From Erodium maritimum (taxonomy: Eukaryota; Streptophyta; Magnoliopsida; Geraniales; Geraniaceae), in assembly GCA_963921825.1 (NCBI GenBank), contig OY997590.1, forward strand, positions 47,013,039 through 47,077,038: a stretch of DNA of 64,000 nt, read 5' to 3'. Every line of letters starts with the position of its first letter. Positions within the stretch are counted from its first letter, which is position 1. The position numbers and the translations under genes are program-made. The notes under the pieces were generated by a model. The model saw only the letters and a list, made by a program, of their open reading frames with translations, searched no databases and was not told where the DNA came from. Shown in pieces: positions 22,712 to 34,333 of the stretch.

Positions 22712-24294
22712 GTCAGGTCCTCAGATCCTTTTCCTCACCGTCGGCGACGTCATGGTCTCCGGCCATGGACTTCGCCGGTGGTAACCGTGTGTTCCTCCCT
22801 CTTTCCCCTCTCGCTCTTTGTGTTCGCTCGGCCTCGCCTCATCCTGCTCATGCCTCGGTTCTTCGTCGATCTGTGGCCGACTCGCTTCCACTAGATCCAG
22901 CCTGATTCGACCTCTGTCCGACGCTGGTGTCTTCGGCTTTGTCCTTAGTTTCTCGATTTAGGTTTCTCAGATCTGTAAGTTTGGTTTGGGAGGTGTGTGA
23001 CTCTTCGTGGATGGGGTTTGTGAAGTCAGAACATGCTCACTCCTCTACTCTTGTCGGAGTTGTGGAAGCCGACCGGTTTCGGAGAAAGTACTACTTGCTG
23101 GTGCTGCTGTCGGACCCGGACCGTGTCGCGTCTGCCGCGCGGTGGAGCTTCACGGTGTGTGGGGGTTTCTACCGGAATTTCAGGTGTTGGCCACCGGCAA
23201 ACCTCCCTTGCTCCGGTAATTCTTGTTCTCGGGTCAGACCCTTCCTCTTCGGTCTCTTTATTCCTTCGCTGTTGTGGTTTGTTTCTTAGTTCTTTTATCT
23301 TGGTGGTGCTAGTTTATCTTGCTGGGCTTTATGGTGTTGGTTGTGTTGAAGGAGCAGTGGGGTTTAGCCGCTGCCGTGGTTTGTTTCATAGTTTTTTTTA
23401 TCTTGTTGGTGCTGGTTTCTCTTGCTGTTTTGGGGGCTTTGATGTTGGTTGTGTTAAAGGTGCAGTGGGGTTTGTTTGGAAGTTTGGGACATTGTAGTGA
23501 GGGGGAGGTTGGTCGTCGTTTGCCTTTCGTTTCGGGCTTTGTTTATCGTTGACTCCTTCTTTGTAGGATCCTAGTTTGATGTTCGCTCCATGTTTAGGCC
23601 TTATTGTCCTTTAACTCTTTGTCGGAGAAGATTTGGAAGTCAATTGGGTTTAACTCTCCTTTTGGATCGTTGATTTGTGTTGGCATTCGTCGGGTTATCT
23701 CTGATAACTGAGCAATATATGGAGGGTCATTTTCGAGGTTCTTGCAGAGCCGTTTAGTTCTCATCCCCTGTACTTTGTCCAGTTGGTTCGTTGAGCTCGG
23801 AATTGTTACCCTTCTTCTTGTTTCTCCATCGACAGTTTCAGGGTTTTCATATCCAACTCCCGTTGGGTTCACCGGTGGTGTTGGCCTCGGTGGGGATCTT
23901 CTTGTGATATCTGAGCAGTGTTCAGTGTTCCATTAGGCCTTTGTTGATATGGTGAGTTCTCTCAGTTAGTTTTACTGAGGTTTGAGTTTCCGGTAAGTGG
24001 CAAGCCCGAGGTGGAGGCTAGGATCGTGTCAGGTGCTCTTCGTTAGTGCTTAATGGTTGGAAAATCCGGGTTTTGACCTAGTTTATTTTGGTGTGCTTCA
24101 TGGTAGGAAAATATCGGTTTTAGACCTTGTTGTTTGTTGTATTGTTTTTTTCCTTTCTTGTATTCCCTTTTAAGTCGACATATGATCGTCTTGGGTTTTT
24201 TTTTGTGGATCTGTAGCTGGACCTTGTAACTCCTCTTTCTCCTCGTAAGAGGTTTCAATTAAATATGCTTTGTTAATCAAAAAAAAAAAAAAAA
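22712..24294 (+). mobile_element. Non-autonomous non-LTR retroelement with long A tail
   Basis: GC-rich, proline/serine-coding 5' part (about 22712-23230), T/G-rich 3' part and a 16-base A tail at 24279-24294 preceded by TTTGTTAATC. This build is shared with the elements at 24568, 46730 and (minus) 9862. Open frames within it are low-complexity and lack any known domain. I could not find its TSD, so the 5' limit is approximate. Confidence 0.5.
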
Positions 24295-24567
24295 TCCAAC
24301 TGATATCCATTCAAGACAATTTCATTCCTTGAAACTGAAGCAGTAGCCTCAATATACTTGGCTAATCAAGGCTTTTTCAAGCCATATCCATTCTCTGAAG
24401 CAAATCCATTTTGCTTACTTCAGAGTGCCTCAAGTCCACCTCATTTCTAAGGAGCAACTACATTTCCCATCTATCACACTCAGGCAGCTCTTCCCTTCAA
24501 TTTCAGCAACAAAAATTATGACAAGAACGTACTCCTTTGTTCTAACAATTTGACTAGGAGTAAGTTA

Positions 24568-26057
24568 TGGTTGTAATCGTTTTGAATAGCACTAAAACTT
24601 GAATAGCTCCCTCTCTCTAAAAAAATCGCTCTGACCTTTCTCTACCTTTCCCTTTCCCTGTCTTAACCCTAACCCTTCCTCCGGCCGACTCCGGCGTCTT
24701 CTCCGGCCTCCTTCGGAGCCAGAGAGGACGTCGGAAGTCCTCCTCTTCCTTCCCTTTCCTTCTTTCCCCTCTCTTTCCTTCATTTTCTTTCTCCGGAGTA
24801 GTGGTTCCCCCAGATCCTCCCTTTGTTTCGTCTCTAACACACCTCTTTCCTTCAGATCGGGGCCTTTGGCCTACAGATCTACCTTTCTCGACCCTGTTCC
24901 ATTTTGAATATGAGCTTTTCTTCACCTTTTTGGTCTTTTTCGAGAAGGTTTGGAGTGTGGTGGTGGTCGGATTTTTCGATCTACTGTTAGCGGCGCTGAT
25001 TTAGGATTTTTTGGGGCTCTCCACTTCTGGTGGCTTGGTTCCCGGGGTCCTTTGGTGGGAGATTTTTCTCCGCCGTTACCGGTGGAGATGGTCGGGGTTC
25101 TCGGGGAAAGCCTAGTTTACCGATTCTTTGCTGAGCAAGCCTTCCATCCATCTCCGGGTGGGTTCGCCTCGCTGTTGGAGCCGCCTCAACTTCGCCATCG
25201 TGGGAAGGGTTTCCTGTCTGGGATTCGCTGTGGCTGGAGCTTTTGGTGACTCGGTGGAGGGTAAGTTCGTTACTTTCAACTCTTTCTCCGATTACTACTG
25301 GGACTGGATGGGTCAGATCCTTAGGTTTGACCCTTCTTGTACATCCCTCATCGTTTCTAACTCTGTAATTTCTACTTCTCCTTGCCCATTAGTCCTCGTT
25401 TCTCCGTTCCATTTTTGGCGGGGCCTCACGGTTGGGGTTGGCCACCGTGGGGGGTTTTAAGCCAAGGGCTTGTGTTGAGGAATTTCTGGGTCTAGATTTG
25501 TGGGGATTATGGGGTCGAAATGATTTTGGGGTGTTTTGTCCTACCCCCTCCTTTTGTGAGGCAATCGGTGTTGGCCGGTTGGAAGATCCCGACCTCGGAT
25601 CTTTGGGTGGTGGTGTCGGCTGAGGTTGGGGGTTCGACTTTTGCGTTTGTTGGTTTGCTTAGTCAAGATGTGGCCGTTTATTCCTGCTCTTCAAAGTGGT
25701 TTCTGAGTGTCCAGACTCTGTTTGTTTATAGATCCTTGTTGGTCTGTTGTTAGTTGATCCTAAAGGTTGTATTTTTAGAGTTTCAGACTCGTTGTACTTT
25801 TGTTTTGTGTTCCTTGTTAAGGTTGTGCTTATTAGAGGTTATTCTGGGTGTTAGACCTTTGTTGTTAGCTTGGTACTGGTTAGGTTCCCCTGGTTGGGTT
25901 CCGTTTGTTTGTAACACGGTTGTATTGTTGTTGTTTGTTACTATTTTGAGGTGCTATATGCATGCTCTGGTTTGTAACTTGAGGGGTCTCCCCTTGCCCG
26001 TGTTTTCGAGTAGAAAACATGGTTTTATAAAACAAAAAACTTGCTGATCAAAAAAAA
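24568..26057 (+). mobile_element. Non-autonomous non-LTR retroelement with TSD
   Basis: A 1490-bp insertion flanked by the 15-bp direct repeat ACTAGGAGTAAGTTA (24553-24567 and 26058-26072), ending in TTGCTGATCAAAAAAAA. The 5' third is GC-rich and encodes only low-complexity frames; the 3' part is T/G-rich. It lacks endonuclease and reverse transcriptase, so it must have been moved by a LINE in trans. Confidence 0.82.
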
Positions 26058-26594
26058 ACTAGGAGTAAGTTACAATTTGCAGGATTCTTGAACAAGGTTC
26101 TTATTATCCTTTCGGCTCCTCCGATTTCCATGAGCCCTTTCTGAGTTCATACCCTGCCTCAGTTTGATCTTTTGGGTTCTCAGATTTCATATAGCCTTGT
26201 CAGATTTCATTTAGTTACCCTTTTGTTTCGTTAATTGTTGTTTTTGAGGCTTGAACCTTAGTTGGCTCGCTTTGTACTCCTTTTTATCCTCTAAAGAGGT
26301 TTCAATCTATATTTAGTCTTGTTGATAAAAAAAAATATATAGATTGCGATAATCCATCTCTTCTCACTTTCTCACTTTGAGGAGCTTTTTTTTAGCCATC
26401 TTCTTTGATAATTACAAAAAATGTATATGCACTTGTCTTTTAGCCATTTTTTTTATAATTATAAAAATGACAATTTTACCCTTACATCATTCATAGGACT
26501 TGAAATAATGCATTAAACCCGATACAACACTCTAGCCTAGATTTCCACAATCAATTTGAACGTGAACACATACACGTCTTTGGAACAACACATA

Positions 26595-26875
26595 CACTAC
26601 AAGGGATTGTAACTTCTGCAACGACCTGATAGCGTTGTAGAGATTACCTATGACGTCGCAGAAGTAAGTCGGCCAACTTCTACAACGACATAAGCCCAAG
26701 TAGCAGTTTTTGACCAAAAACCCGCATCTAGGACGTCATCTATGACATCGCAGAGGATTTATAACATCTGCGACGCCATAGACGACGTCATAAATGATAT
26801 TATACCTCTGCGACGCTTTCTATGGCGTCACAGATGTTATAAATCCTCTGTGACGCCACATATGATGTTGTAGTG
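26595..26875. mobile_element. CACTA-type element fragment
   Basis: Begins CACTACAAGG at 26595 and ends TTGTAGTG at 26875, matching the CACTA terminal inverted repeat. The inside repeats the subterminal motif CTCTGCGACGCC/GGCGTCGCAGA in both directions, a hallmark of CACTA transposase-binding regions. More copies of the motif lie outside, to about 26945, and no 3-bp duplication is visible, so the true element may be larger or decayed. No transposase is present. Confidence 0.6.
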
Positions 26876-27121
26876 TAATGATATGGGTTAAACCTCTGCG
26901 ACGCCTTGTTTTTGTTGTAAAGGCCAGTTACTGCGTCACATAAGTGATAGGCATAATTTTTTTATAAATATTATTAAAACGTGCACCTGAATATGCAAAA
27001 CCAGCAAACAATTAAACATGTGCATCCAATATTAAGTCATATTCATAATGACATAGTAGTTATATGTGTGAGTGTGCTCTTATATATATAAAATCCATTA
27101 GATTTTAAAATCGGATGATTT

Positions 27122-29552
27122 GAACAAAAAACTCTCTCCACGAAACCTCTCTGAGGTTCCTTCTTACCCTATTAGGGTCGTTCGCCGCCGCTGCCCTTCG
27201 CTGCCCTTTCTGACCGCCTGCTTCCAGCCCAGCCACCACCTCTTCGTTCACAACCGTCCTCTCTCCAGGCCATCGCTGCCCAGCCGTGGTTTGGCTCCCA
27301 TCGACGTGTGTCTCAGCACCCGACCGCCGCCTGCATTTGGGTATTCATCGTCGCCTCAGACGCCTCCTCGACTTCGTCCTCGACTTTGTCCTCACCCATT
27401 TCCGTTCATCTGATGTCGGATCTACCTACTCCCCGCCTCCACGAGCTGGAAATGGTCAACCCCGACCAGATCCACCCACATGCAGAGGTTCTTCGTGACC
27501 TCGGGGCCTCCGCCAAGCACCATGCAGGCCACGCCGTCGACCTCCCGCCGCTGCTCGGTCCGGCTCTTGCCTCCCCTCGGATGCCGCCGCGTCTGATAGA
27601 TATGAAGGACAAGTCGGGCGCGTCCTTGCCTATCGAGATGCCCCTGGCTGTCGGCGTGGCTACTGACCCACCGGAGTCCTTTCCGTCCTACACCGGACAT
27701 TCATCCACGACGAGGGAGGTCCACCGGGATTTGCTCACTCTTCCCCGACCAATCCTGTCTCCGGCGGTAACTCGCCGCCCTACTCTGGAAGAGCGGGTGC
27801 AAGCTGCTAGCCCTATCTGCCCGAGTGCTAGCCGGCCATCGGGGTCGTTTTTTGAGGCTCAGGCAAGCCGTATATCCCCGATCCCAGACTGGGAGGATGA
27901 GGATGACGAACTGGTGGTGTCGGACGATGGGGTCCCACTCTTTACGTCTGGATCGTACGAGTTCTCCCTTGCAGCGAGGGTCGCAGGGGACCGATCACAC
28001 AACCAGCACATTGTATGCGGGATGATGCTGCGGAAATGGAAGGTTACGGGGATTCGGGTGGAGTTCCTGTCTCCCGACGTCACGGGCTATCATTTCCTGT
28101 CAGCCAAGATCATGGAAGACATCCGCCATAGGGGTCCCCAGAGTTTTAAGGGATATCCCCTCCTCTTGGAACCGCTTCGGCGATTCGATCGAGCGGAAGA
28201 TATCAATTTCAACCATGTGGAACTCGGGGTCCGGGCTCTGAATATCCCGGGAGGAGCCAGAAATTCTTACATCTGGGGCCTCGTTGCGGGCAGTATAGGC
28301 ACGCAAATTCTGTCGGCCCCAATCCCGACGGTCTGACGGGAGGATATGCATCTCTGGCTGCGGGTCCGTATGGAGCTGTCTCGACCACTACGACGCAGGA
28401 CCCGACTCCGTTTCCCAGGTACTGATTCCTCTGTTGTAATTGATCTACAATACGAGATAGTGGTGGACTTTTGTCGCAGGTGCGACATGCTAACACACAG
28501 GCTACCGAGCTACCAGACCCTGCTGCCGGGGATTGGTCGAGAAGAGGTCCGTTATGATAGGTTTATTATGGTCCCAAGGGATCTGGATGTGGATCGGCTG
28601 CTACAAAGGGTCTGGGAGGCACCCCCCAGCAACACACCCGGTGATCACGTACCTCCTGAGTGATTTAACCCTGAACTCTATGGTCCGTTCTAGGGAAATT
28701 ACCTTGGGCGCTGAATCGTCCAATGCAGGCACTCCGAAGCCTGACCACCTGGCTAAGGTCACCTGAGAAGGGTTGACCACTATCTTGCAGGGGGGTGGTG
28801 ATGGAGCATCCAACCCGCCACCCAAGTCCACAAAGCCTGACTATCTGGCTAACATCCACCCTGCTGCTGATTCTGTGATCCAAGCTGCCCCCGGGTACAA
28901 TGCGATGATGAGGAAGGCAGAGGAGACAGATCCACGGGGCTACCCGATGGACCCCCAGGGGAGTCTAGGGAAATGTGGACCCAGCAGAGGCAAAGGCAAG
29001 CTGACCACTCTGAAAACCAGAAGTGGTTCGATGTATGCACGCCTACCGGAGACAAAGAAGCAGAGGGGAGACCCGACTACCCAGCAGCAGCCCTGGTATT
29101 CGTCCTTTCAGGGGGAGGATCGAGCAGACGGAGCGGAGGTCCAGAGGCCTCCGATGGAGGAATGATCTGCCCCGGCAAGGGTGGGTGGAGTCGGTCCCAG
29201 ACTATACCTACAGACACGGGACAACCACTGCTGGGAGGTCCCGGGCAGCCTGCAGTATCAGCACCAGTTATTTCTGTTTATTGCTATCATTTCTATTCTT
29301 GTTGTGATACTTTATTTTTTGTGGTTTTTAGAACTTGGTTTATTTTCCCTCGTTATGTTGAAACGACGGTAGGGAGTTGTCTTGAGTTGTTGCCCACGAT
29401 TTCAAGTGGGCTAATATTATGGGTCCATGAGCGCCAGGCTTGCTACGGTCGGCCTAGACAAATATCTGGAACCCGAGGCGGTCACGCCTCATCCTGTTTG
29501 ATTGCCATTTGACATTAATGAAAGTCTCCGGTTACCTGTTTCAAAAAAAAAT
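27122..29552 (+). mobile_element. LINE (L1-type) with ORF1 only
   Basis: Flanked by the 9-bp duplication GGATGATTT (27113-27121 and 29553-29561) and ending in an A tail after CCTGTTTC. The 2431-bp unit has a GC-rich 5' UTR, an ORF1 of the plant L1 type (next entry) and a 3' region, but no ORF2 endonuclease or reverse transcriptase. It appears non-autonomous. Confidence 0.82.
27308..28663 (+). pseudogene. LINE ORF1 (DUF4283-like, RNA-binding), single in-frame stop
   Basis: ORF1 of plant L1 elements is an RNA-binding chaperone that coats the element's RNA. From 27308 (or the better-placed ATG at 27413) the frame is open to a TGA at 28334-28336, then continues in the same frame to 28663. The first half is Pro/Ser-rich. 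WEDEDDELVV and the block to about 28330 (VAGSIGTQILSAPIP) fit the DUF4283 region. After the stop, REDMHLWLRVRMELSRPLRR is the conserved end of that domain, and FCRRCDMLTHRLPSY is a zinc-knuckle-like motif whose last Cys is Tyr. The stop could come from CGA by CpG decay. Only one disabling change is seen in about 450 codons, so the copy is fairly young. Confidence 0.75.
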
Positions 29553-29561
29553 GGATGATTT

Positions 29562-30484
29562 AGATTTTAGTAACAACATAAAGTTGGATAACAATATAAG
29601 ATACAGTACGTGTGAGTGTGCCACTATATATATACAATCCATTCTAAATGAATTTTATGTTGTAATATGTAAATAAATATTAGTTATGAGATTATATTAG
29701 ATGAAAAGATAAAATAAAAACTCTTACTAATGACACAAATATAAATATAGAGAACTTTAAATCTATTAAAGATATCGTACATGAAAAGCGTAAATCTGTT
29801 TTTTTTTTCTATTTAAATATAAGATTTTTTAAATATTTTATTTGACAAGTATTTCTTATAAATATTCTGTTTATAATATGAAATTTTATAATTGATGTTA
29901 TAGGAATTTTGTAAGTGGTGTTATAGAGTTTTATAGCTTTCTTTTTTTGTTACAGACTTTAATAAGTTATGTTCCAAAATTTTGGCAGTGATGTTACAAA
30001 TTTAGAGTTTCAATAATCTGTTAAAAGTCAAATTTAATAATTGATGTTACAAAATTTTGTAAGTGACATTATAGAATTTGTAAGTGATGTTACACAATCT
30101 TACGACTCATTCTAAAATTTAATAATTACAAACGATGTTACATAACATTATAACCGATGTTACAAAAAATTACGAGTGGTGTTACAGAAAGCTACAATCG
30201 ATTTTACAAAAAGCTACAACCCAGATACCGAAAATTACAAACAATGTTACAGAAAATAAGAACCGATGTTACAGAAAATTACAACCGGTGTTGCCGAAAG
30301 CTACAACCAATTTTACAATTCATGTTACATAAAATAATGACAGATGTTACATAAAATTATAACAGATGTCACAAAAAATTACAACCAATGATACAGAAAG
30401 CTACAACCAATGTTCCTAATACCGAAAATTAGATTCACTGCCCTAGTCAATCAAAGCCCATAATTCCATTCACTTACAAATTAA
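29562..30484. repeat. AT-rich repeat with GATGTTACA motif array
   Basis: From about 29605 the sequence matches, in inverted orientation, the region 46530 to 45720. Its right half (29885-30420) is a degenerate array of roughly 23-30-bp units built on (A/G)ATGTTACA(A/G)AA(A/T)TTA. Two overlapping frames of about 65 residues come from the repeat and are not genes. It may be the end of a larger transposon whose other end is near 46.5 kb. Confidence 0.6.
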
Positions 30485-30492
30485 ACAGACAC

Positions 30493-32667
30493 ACTATGAG
30501 ACTCATATTTTAATACTATGGTGATCAAAGTTAAACTAACTCTCTCAAAACTTTGAGACCTATTCCTAGCCCTAGCCGTTGTTTTGCCGTCTGACGAGGC
30601 TACATCTATCGCTAACGATGCTGTTATGTTTGAGGCTCGTGCCGCCTCTATGGACACAAGCTTGGTGCAGTCCAATCCCTCGCAGATCGTGCCCGGTGTT
30701 GGGGATAAGACCCACCGAAGGAGACGACCGAAACCATCCGTTTTGAGCTCTTCCTCCTTGCTTCCCTTTCCCCCCGATTCCCCCAGCCCTCTCGTCTGAG
30801 TTGGTGCCCTTCTTCATAGGGACATATCTCCTCCGCCTGCTTCGAAGCCGAGGCGGGCCGACCTGTGAGGCGGGCCAACGTTGCTTCGTGTCCAAGCAAT
30901 CCGCGACCGCCTCATCCCACGTCACGTCTTGCCCTACCTTCACCTCCACTCAACCCTAGCCTGACGTGTACTCCACCCCTGGCTCTAACTCCAGGCGTTC
31001 CTGGCGGCACGACTCCTAGGGTTGTAGTCCCGGTTATTCAACATGCCTCGCCACCTCCGTCTCCTATCCGCACCTCTGTGAAGGCCCCCCTGCAACAGGA
31101 TCCGATGAAAGGAAGGGCAGCAATGGAGGACCTTCCTCGAATAGAGGTGGAAGCTCTAGGGTTGGGCTGATTTCTCCCTAATCGGGATCGGATCCCCCTC
31201 ATCCCCGCTGACCTTACGATCCCGAGAGGGATGTGTCGGTGGCAGGTCGCCAGGCTTAGGTCCGGACCTTCAGGTCTCTTTGGAGGCTCTCCAGGATGGA
31301 TTGTCTTCATGTTCAATTGAGGATGAGGAGGAGGTTGAGGTCGTCGTCCCATTCTCTCCAGCCATCTCCATGGTTATTTCTAGGAAACAATGGGGTATGT
31401 GGGGAAACTCTAATTGTCGACATCCCCTCGGAAGTAGACTCTACTCCGAATCATCACCACTGCGTGGGGGTGAGCTATGGAGGGTCTCGTCGTCAAGGAG
31501 TTCGGACCGGACCTCTTTGGTTTCTACTTTTGGTCGTCGGAAGCACGTGCATGGGTTTGGAGTAATGAACAATGGTGCTTCGACGGGCGGGCCCTGCTCC
31601 TTGGGGACATGGATCCCTGCGTCAGGGACCTCCCGGTCTTGGATCACATGCAGCTATGGGCTCACGTGTGGGGCCTGCTACCTCTGGTCTTAAAAAAGAA
31701 GACGGGGATGTTCATTAGGGAAGCGTTGGGCACCTGTGTGGACGTCCCGAGCGACCAGTGGGGTATGTGCTGGGGGGGGGGGGGCATTGTTAGGATCCTC
31801 TTCTGGCATCTTCTCGAGTGACCACTCCGACGAGGTATGGTCCTTCGTCTAAAAGAGTTCCCGAACCCGATTAAGGTCAAGCTGACTTATACCAATCTTC
31901 CAAGTTTCTATTACAATTGCGGGAGGCTTGGACATATCGTCAAAGATTGCGCATGGGAAGTCCGAGGCACCCAAGATATGACTCCTCGCTTCAGGAACAT
32001 CAGAGGGTCAAGCAGGTGAAACCGTATGCCATAGATTGGGGTGAGGCTTCCCAGCCATCTGCCCTGTTAAGCTCCGGAAACGTCTCCTCGAGCACTGTAC
32101 CTAAGGACTCCTTACCCTAGGATAGGAGTCCCCGGGTTTCCCCGAGCACTATACCTAACCGTATTGTGGCTCGGGTTAGTACCCGATCGGTGATCGGCCA
32201 ACTCCCTGTAGGTTCGGTCACCGCAGTTCTAGCGCCCATTTCTAGGGAGCCTGAAGATGTGGGAGCTGCTGAGACTAGAGCGTTCAAGAGGCCTACAGTT
32301 GGAGAGCCTCGGGATGATCAGGCGAGGGTTGGTAAACAGCCCCGCCAGGAGAGATTTTTGACCTTTTGAGAAACAGGGACTGACCTTGGGAAGGGTCCCT
32401 AGTCGATGCTTTGCCTCCCACCATTACTGTTGAAGTCCTTGGCCAGTTTTCGTAGCAGGAATTCCAGTACCACCTTCTCATCCCTCGTATTTTATCATTG
32501 CCTATATGACATCCAAATACCGTCTGTGACGGTTCTAGTACTATAAGGATCAGTGAACCATTGTTCTTTTTTATGACCTTTTTAGTGACCAGGGAGCATG
32601 TTCCCTGGCGCACCTCGATGCTCTGATATCTCATTTATAATATTGCATCTTTCGTTCAAAAAAAATC
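30493..32667 (+). mobile_element. LINE (L1-type) with ORF1 only
   Basis: Ends in a short A tail (32658-32665) after TTTCGTTC and is bounded by ACAGACAC (30485-30492 and 32668-32675), with further near-matching bases (TATGAG / TAAGAG). At 2175 bp it has a Pro-rich leader, a broken ORF1 and a 3' UTR, but no ORF2. Confidence 0.7.
31240..32019 (+). pseudogene. LINE ORF1 with DUF4283 and zinc knuckle, frameshifted
   Basis: Three frames together give a plant L1 ORF1: EDEEEVEVVVPFSP (31318-31360), then FGPDLFGFYFWSSEARAWVW and LQLWAHVWGLLP-like text (31500-31690), DVPSDQWG (about 31745), and LPSFYYNCGRLGHIVKDCAW (31890-31955). The latter is the CCHC knuckle C-x2-C-x4-H-x4-C in which the first Cys is replaced by Tyr. 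Frameshifts lie near 31470 and 31800, the second in a run of ten G. Not functional. Confidence 0.75.
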
Positions 32668-32901
32668 ACAGACACTAAGAGATGGGAAAATAAACATGAC
32701 GTTGATTTAAAATTTATATCAATGTTTCATACTAAATTAAGCTTCACTTATATTCTGAAACATCAATCGCTTACATTTAAATTTTAAGCTTATATTCTGA
32801 AAAGTCGCATAAATTAAGTAATGTGTATACAAATCGTCTTGTCGTGACTTAACTCCAAACTAAGACCTAAAGTTATGCAAGAACAATGATACGTGACTTG
32901 A

Positions 32902-33990
32902 GAGCATCCACATTAGGGGGCTGAAACCCTAAGGCCTGAGGCTGAATCCTCTGCTGACTAGGCAAGGTTCACCCCCCTGCCCCCTTTAAACCAGAGTGTG
33001 CCCCACATCAGAGGGGCAAGTATGTGGGGCAGAGTTTTCAGAAATGCTGACTGTGTAATTAATTAAGTTTTTAACAAAATCGGTTAAAGTTATTTTTAAA
33101 TCAACAACTACTCATTAAAATAGAAATAAAAGTTCATTAATAAAATACAAAATTAAAAAAAGTACATAACTTAAAAAAAATACATAACTAAAAAAATAAT
33201 CCCTCATCAGGTCGTCGTGGCCTTAGGGAGCTGAAACCCTGAGGCCTGAGGCCGAATCCTCTACTGACTAGGCAGGGTTCAATCCCCTTCCCCCTAAAAC
33301 CAGAGTGTGCTCCACATCAGAGGGGCAAGTATGGTGGGCATGGTTTCAGAATTGGTCGTCAGGGCCTTAGGCACGCCTTCTGTTAGTTTCTGTCCGTGAA
33401 CCTTCTCATGTTTTGATCCGTTGCCTCAATCTCTCGAATTGTGGCATTTCTCTTTGTATCATTCTCTCGATTCTACGCCGGGGTCCTCGCTTTCAAGCAC
33501 GAAGTTCGGCTTCGACCTCGCGGCGTTCGGCTTCCAACTCCTCCCTCATTTGACGTTCGTCATCGGACATTTTTTTGGCGACAATTGGAGATGAAATGTA
33601 GAGAGAAATTTGAGGAATGGTGTTGTGGATTTGCTGAAATGGGTGAGGGGTATTTATAGTGGGGAAAAAAATAAATTTTTTTTATTGTATTTTGTATTGA
33701 AGTAAAAAACAAAATTAGCCGTTTCAGACCGTTGCTACCAGCAACGGTAATTTTTTTTTTCCGGCCATGACACGTTGCAAGCTGCCATTGGGCATCAGAG
33801 AGGGAGATAGGCGCGAGACTGCGGGGCTAATTTTGGCCCCGCGCCTCGGCCCCTCGAACCCGATCCCTTTCTCTCCTGCCCCGCGCCCCGCACCCCCCTC
33901 TCCCCACACTGAGAAAACCCCGAACGCGAACCCCATTTCCCTTCTGCTCCCGCCCCGGCCTCGCCATCACGCCCCTTGATGTGGATGCTC
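32902..33990. mobile_element. PIF/Harbinger-type element with internal duplication
   Basis: Perfect 12-bp TIR GAGCATCCACAT / ATGTGGATGCTC with a 3-bp duplication TGA on both sides (32899-32901 and 33991-33993). PIF/Harbinger normally duplicates TWA, so TGA is a variant also used by the element at 34334. On the minus strand a short start (MSDDERQMREELEAERREVE, from about 33570) looks like the N terminus of an ORF1-type protein. A block of about 120 bp is duplicated in direct orientation. No transposase is present. Confidence 0.8.
32925..33350 (+). repeat. Direct duplication (~120 bp) within the Harbinger element
   Basis: The segments 32925-33042 and about 33220-33345 share GCTGAAACCCTRAGGCCTGA, CTGACTAGGCARGGTTCA and CACATCAGAGGGGCAAGTAT. 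The second copy is flanked by TCGTCGTGGCCTTAGG and TCGTCAGGGCCTTAGG, suggesting it was inserted with its own short duplication. Confidence 0.75.
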
Positions 33991-33993
33991 TGA

Positions 33994-34330
33994 ATAACAT
34001 GCATGTTCTCACTTTTATTACAAAAATTCAGTCAAAAAAAAAAATCAAATGTGATAAAAGAAAAACCCAGACGACATATTGAAATCAAATTATATTATAC
34101 CAAGATCAAGATAACACCCCCAAACTAGAGACATAAACTCAAAATCAAAAGTAGATCAATATTGGTAAGAAACTCAAAGGACGTTCACCAAAAAAGGGAA
34201 TTTTTTATTTACTAGGAGAGTGAGGGCACGACGAATATGGGAGGATGAGGCTGGTGGCGAGGATGAGGGTGCGACGCAGCGAGAAGTCGAGACTCGGGAC
34301 TGTGGAGCGATCTAGATATACAAACCACTG
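33994..34330. other. Spacer between two Harbinger elements
   Basis: AT-rich left part, then a GC-rich segment (34215-34320) that reads on the minus strand as an unplaced Ser/Pro-rich fragment. No gene can be supported. Confidence 0.35.
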
Positions 34331-34333
34331 TGA

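Larger units (their letters stand above)
22627..26336 (+). mobile_element. Composite non-LTR retroelement block bounded by an 11-bp TSD
   Basis: The 11-bp repeat ATATAGATTGC occurs at 22616-22626 and again at 26337-26347 directly after a poly(A)-like end (GTTGATAAAAAAAAA, to about 26335), so the whole 3.7 kb behaves as one retroposed unit or as an outer element with later insertions. Inside are two further A-tailed sequences (to 24294 and to 26057). The last 260 bases resemble the 3' end of the first inner sequence (AGAGGTTTCAAT..TTGTTRATAAAA). No reverse transcriptase is seen. Confidence 0.55.

Noticed and set aside
23033..23497. 154-codon Cys/Gly/Val-rich frame considered as a secreted protein
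   Set aside because: Part of the T/G-rich 3' half of a non-autonomous retroelement; similar frames recur in its relatives because of composition.
30135..30354. Two overlapping Thr/Tyr/Asn-rich frames
   Set aside because: Both derive from the same GATGTTACA tandem motif in different phases.
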